Assembly: GCF_036417845.1 (NCBI RefSeq)
Contig: NC_089985.1
Location: 26,494,583 to 26,558,582, forward strand
DNA length: 64,000 bases
Direction: 5' to 3'
Source of the DNA: Apteryx mantelli
Lineage: Eukaryota; Chordata; Aves; Apterygiformes; Apterygidae
The translations under genes and the position numbers were made by a program. Of this stretch, positions 48,701 to 64,000 are shown piece by piece. The notes beneath the pieces were generated by a model, which saw only the letters and a program-made list of their open reading frames with translations, made no database searches and was not told where the DNA came from. How positions within the stretch are numbered: the stretch's first letter is position 1; each line of letters opens with the position of its first letter.

Positions 48701-49625
48701 CCAAATGATTTCCTGGCATCCTTAAGTTCCTGTTAAGGCCACTTAAGTAGGAGCTTTTTGGAGCAGTGAATCATAAGGATATATTGCACTTTGAAGATAT
48801 GCAAGATTCTTTCCAGCAGACATGCCTTTTTGGAGTCCAGAAAGAAAAAGACCCCCCCCCAGCAAAGGGTAGAAATATTAATAGCCCTCAGGTTTAATTC
48901 AGCCCTTTATTCATTCACTCTCAACCTCTAAAGTTGGAAAGGGAAGCTATCTTCAGAAATCATATCTTATCCTAAGGCAGTTATCTTGTCCTCATTAAAA
49001 CAAACAAACAAAAAAATTTTACTTAACTCTCATATATGAAAAGAAATATTTACTATCTACAGGCATTTAAATATCCTTGTGGAACTGCTAACCCTCCTAC
49101 TGGAAGTGATCATTGCCCAGCCTGACATAAGATCCTTACGTTTTACCCCTTATGTCAGAGACCTTAAATCAGTTGATTCCTCAAGCTGTCAAATCAAAAC
49201 ATTTTTTAGAATGTTGTGCAAGACCCACACTACCTTGTATAGTAATGCTGGCAACTGATTTTTTTTTTTTTTCCTTTGGTCAAACATCCAGATCAGCTAT
49301 ACACGTCCCAGTTTGAGAACGGAATCATCATTTTACCAGTTTCTCCTCTGTAAGTGTGGCAAGTTGTAAGAACAACAGATTTGAATGACAGCTTCAAATC
49401 TGCTGCTTGACATGCTGTGTTTGCACGGGAATTGTGGTCAAAGGTGAAGAAAATTGTTTTGCAGTTGCTTAGATCATCTTTAGAAAAAGTACAAAAGTCT
49501 TTAAAATGTAATATAGCATTTATACTATGAAACCAAGTAAAACACAAAACCACAGTCAGTAGGCGTACAACAGCATAAGCAAAGAGGCTGAAGCTCTGAT
49601 CGCACGGCAGGAAAAGGAGCTGCAT
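43863..49625 (-). CDS. Candidate novel eight-exon gene, secreted Cys-rich protein
   Basis: Not recognised. Minus-strand exons inferred by eye: 49625-49337, 47663-47551, 46292-46253, 45482-45396, 45104-45043, 44858-44594, 44485-44384, 44083-43863. All junctions are GT-AG, with phases 1, 0, 1, 1, 0, 1, 1, giving about 392 codons without a stop. Strong borders include TTGTTTCCAG/GTAAGC (exon 2), CTCTTGCAG (exon 3), CAG|GTGAGG (exon 4), CTTCTTACCAG (exon 5) and CCTTTTCAG/GTGAGG (exon 6). Weaker: donor GTACAA after exon 5 and the acceptors of exons 7 and 8. The first 37 residues are hydrophobic (VVRLLTVVLCFTW), like a signal peptide or anchor. Sequons NHS, NMT, NAS, NMS and NLT and at least 15 cysteines suggest an extracellular protein. 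The last exon has CDCSLYCDG, then TFSPYSPKESC, and stops at 43863. It lies between SAMD13 and PRKACB, where I know of no mammalian gene. It could be a lineage-specific gene, a decaying gene, or partly chance. Confidence 0.45.
45725..45755. repeat. (CT)n followed by T-run
   Basis: Pyrimidine simple repeat, within intron 3 of the candidate novel gene. Confidence 0.9.
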
Positions 49626-50895
49626 TACAGACAGCAGATATCAGAGCCTCTCCAAGCAACACTGGCAGAAAAAGCCTCAAGACAGACAATGCCAAGACCA
49701 TTAACAGTCTTTACTTCTATCAGTTGTTTCACAGCACAATGAGACACAGCACAAATTTTGTACAGCAGGGATCTGCAGACAATTTAAAAACAGGCAGTCA
49801 TCTTTAATAAAAAGCAATAAGTCTGAATGCGAAAATATGAAGACAAATGATATTGCAGATAACGATCATCTTACTTTCACTTGATTGTCTAAGTCCAACT
49901 CACAGACTTCTCACAGTGCCTTTAATCCACACCACGTTCTCCAAACACCCTAGTTAGTGTGAAGCTTAATGGGTCCCAACTATTATGTGCAGTATATATT
50001 TCATAACCTTTTCATCTTGCTTTCAAACTCTATTTGCAGTGTATGGTGGAATGCAATGAATTATCATACAACATTCTGATTCACAAAGAAGCAGCACAAT
50101 ATTTCATGCAGTGTTGTACATAATTTAATTTGCACTTCTGTATATAAATGTTTACTATATTGCACACTATTGCAGCACTTAAAAACATCTAATTATTTGC
50201 AAAAATTAGTAAAATACTTTAAAGGATTTAAAAATAAGGGTTTTAATGCAACTGACAAGATAATAAAAAAAGCAATTTACTTAATGAGATACAATCCTTT
50301 ATGTTGGAAATGAAAGTTACATACAACTAGAGTACAATTAAAATATACCATATAGTTCAACACTGAATTCCTCAAATGTGTAAAATTAACAAGCCTCTAC
50401 TGTCATAGATATACAATTTTCCATATTGTGAAAAGGATTTTTGAAATTAAATACAGGTAACATAATATTCTGTAGTTATATTTTTATGACTGTGTTTAAA
50501 TGAGAGGGTTGAATAATACTCACATTGTCAAATGTACTCACTAATGCCTTGGAAACTGCACACTTCCCCTCCTTTTCCAAAATAGAATCTCATTTCCATA
50601 CTGAAGTCTATTATGCCATATTGGAAAAGTATTTTACTTTCTAACAGGATTTTCATAAAATTAAAAAAATAGCATAATATCATGGAATTAAGATGACTTT
50701 TCCACTTATGCCCACGTAGAATTTAATCTGGATATCAGACAGACATGTCAGAACCAATTTCCTAGACTTTTGTCTTATTGTACACACAAGATGAATGATT
50801 ACAGTATTTTACAAAACAGAAAATCTCTGAACCTTATTATAAATGTAATGATTGAAAATTAAAATCATAACAGAATCAAATTGTGATCTCCAGCA
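49626..50895. other. Region between PRKACB 3' end and the novel locus
   Basis: AT-rich, no coding exon seen. If the candidate gene is real, its promoter would lie here; there is no CpG island. Confidence 0.4.
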
Positions 50896-53023
50896 TTTAT
50901 TAAAATCTTTTAAAGTTCATAAACGACAACAAAGTTACTGTAGAATTTATCGCATACAGCTAGCATACAACAGCATGTCCTTGGTCTAAATGAAATACAA
51001 AAGATTTTAACATTTTCATACAAAGGATTTCTTTAAATTTATTAATGTGACGATATATCTTTGTTACATAAAATTTGCTACAGCAAAGTATCTTATACTT
51101 TTCTTGCACATATGTAAATATGGGTGGACAAAGACTGCATTCAGTGTCAGCCTCCTAATGACGTTGTGCAAAAATGCTCAACAACCTAAACATACAGAAT
51201 GTTGGATGTTACACTTCATACTGTTCTGTAAAATGTCTACAAAGGCTTTTCTTAAAGGAGTGTCATACAGATTAAAAGGAAGTAATGTCAGTGGTTTATT
51301 TTCACTGACATTCAAACAAATACAGTGGCTATGTATCAATATAGCTCAGTTTTATTAAAAACAATTCATTCTTGTATGCATGTAAATTGATCATAAAATA
51401 TGAGTCTAGTTTAAACTGTTTAAATGTGCTGTTTTAAGATAGGTCACTGAGATAGCCAGAATCAAGTGTACGAATAAAACTACTATGAGTAAGTTTAAAA
51501 GCAACCCCCCAAAAAGTGCTGAGCCACTGATTATTAACATTGAAATAAATGTGTAAAACTGCCCAAAGCTAGCACATGGTAGCAATATCTTTTAAGTCAG
51601 TTGGTGAGAGTATAAAAAACATAATTAAGCCCAAATACTTATATCTGTGTGACCATACGTTCCGTTTGATTGAAAGAAAGTAGCTTAGAAATGAAGACAC
51701 AATGCAACTAAAATAAACCCAGCTGTGGCAGTTTTTAAACTTTGTCTCTTTTCTTTGTGAATGAAGTGCTGTAATTAAACAGAAAATGATTGTAGCAGTA
51801 CTCCATCCTCGGTTTACTAATATAGTATACCAGAATAAAAACTTGGCAATAACCTCTTTTATTCTTAACAGCTAACGAAAAATAACCGTGTTCATCCAGC
51901 AATGCATCCATAACATGAGTTTGCATTTGCTAAACCTTTTGTTTTTTCATAGCTAATGGCAGAGCGCATTTTGATTTTTAATTTTTTGAAACAGATGCCT
52001 TTTTTTAAATCAAAAAAGGCTTGAAACAAGGAATACTTTGGGAGCCCCAACATTGGCATTAAAAAAAAAAAAAAAAGGTGAATCAAAATGAATAATTCTC
52101 TACAATACTGACCAAAACTTCCTTTAAGAGTTTAGGGTTCTTGTTGTTAAAAAAGCCATTTAATATCTGCCAACTGAAATGCTGGTAAGTTGACTTGGTT
52201 AAACATGGTCCAAAGTCCAGACCAGGTGGAATTACTCCCTCTCATGAGACTGTAAGCTTTCCCTGGTACAGTCTGGCTACGGTAATTTACCTACTGCCTA
52301 GGTAGGGAATACAAAGGAAGGAGGCAGTGACAAAAACTGCAGGGATGTAGAAAACCAAGGCACGGGGTCTAGCAACTGCCCCCTACTTAAGCCAACCAAT
52401 TGATTCTACTGAATTTTGGTCAGTCTCCAGGAAGAAATGTTTTAAAGTTAATTTAGCAGACATTTATATGGCGATAAATACTACCTTCAAAAACGCTAAA
52501 AATGTTGGCTAGATTTAGTCTGAGCTACTAAAAAAATTATTATAAATTGTAGCATCAGACACAAGACAGACAAGAAGTATTGGCTGGCACAGACTAGAAG
52601 CAACATTTATCTTTCACTTCAGTCTAAATCACACTAGCCGCAACACCTTCCATTTCACTCACACAAATAATACATTATTCAAAATAAAATGGAGCATTCT
52701 TGGGTAAAAAACTACTTCATTTTAAAAGGGGGAAAATGAACAATACACAGAAACAAAGGAACAACAGAAACCAAAGTTAAGTAGGAAAGTGGTCTAGTAC
52801 TCTGTGTTACTGCACAACCAGTGCTTGCTTAATTGTGCCTAGTTAGAAGGGTTGGTGCAAACTGCACACATGGAAGATGGCAATAAAGACCTCAGTCAGC
52901 TTTGTGGAATGAAGTAACTAGGTAACTGTTTTGACATATGATGGTCTCAGCTTCACCTCATCTGTTAACAGAGTGCAAAGATCCCAATGTGAGCCCTGAT
53001 GTCATCTTGTCCTCTTACTCCTA
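50896..53023 (-). other. PRKACB: Probable PRKACB 3' UTR
   Basis: 2.1 kb AT-rich tract directly after the PRKACB stop, without long open frames. The minus-strand AATAAA at 50901-50896 is one plausible end; others lie near 51037 and 51348. PRKACB has a long 3' UTR in other vertebrates. Confidence 0.5.

Positions 53024-64000
<10,977 letters not shown>

Overview
The window looks like nuclear DNA from a sauropsid vertebrate, most likely a bird. It carries two CR1 LINEs with the 3' end typical of sauropsid CR1, intron-split vertebrate genes and CpG-island promoters. The gene order is DNASE2B (-), UOX (+), SAMD13 (-), PRKACB (-). This is the same block, with the same relative orientations, as mammalian chromosome 1p31 around PRKACB-SAMD13-UOX-DNASE2B. 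No prokaryotic features, tRNA, rRNA or CRISPR arrays were seen.

Layout from left to right. 1-467 holds the first coding exon (signal peptide) of DNASE2B on the minus strand and part of its first intron. A CpG island lies at about 1.8-2.03 kb. The urate oxidase gene UOX runs from 2.6 to 9.8 kb on the plus strand: seven exons give an unbroken 303-codon frame, but the active-site His is Phe and the peroxisomal targeting tail is gone. From 9.8 to 18.8 kb is intergenic DNA between two convergent genes. SAMD13 fills 18.8-32 kb on the minus strand, and its last intron carries a decayed DNAJB6-like processed pseudogene. CpG islands lie at 31.3-32.0 kb (probable SAMD13 promoter) and 34.5-34.9 kb (no assigned gene). 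PRKACB occupies about 50.9-64 kb on the minus strand. Its last three coding exons and a long 3' UTR are present, and a CR1 copy sits in its last intron. A second CR1 copy is at 40.8-42.1 kb.

The most unusual observation is between SAMD13 and PRKACB, at 43.9-49.6 kb on the minus strand. Eight open segments bounded by consensus splice sites join with matching intron phases into one frame of about 392 codons. The predicted protein has a hydrophobic N-terminus, many cysteines and five N-glycosylation sequons. I do not recognise the family, and I know of no mammalian gene at this place. It is an inference from reading the sequence, not a confirmed gene. Possible extra exons lie further downstream (40.03-40.09 and 36.31-36.47 kb).

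The genes do not form one pathway. DNASE2B is a lysosomal-type acid nuclease, UOX is the purine-catabolism enzyme whose activity sauropsids have lost, SAMD13 is a small SAM-domain protein and PRKACB is a catalytic subunit of cAMP-dependent protein kinase. UOX start exon, SAMD13 5' UTR exons and all transcript ends are uncertain without RNA data.
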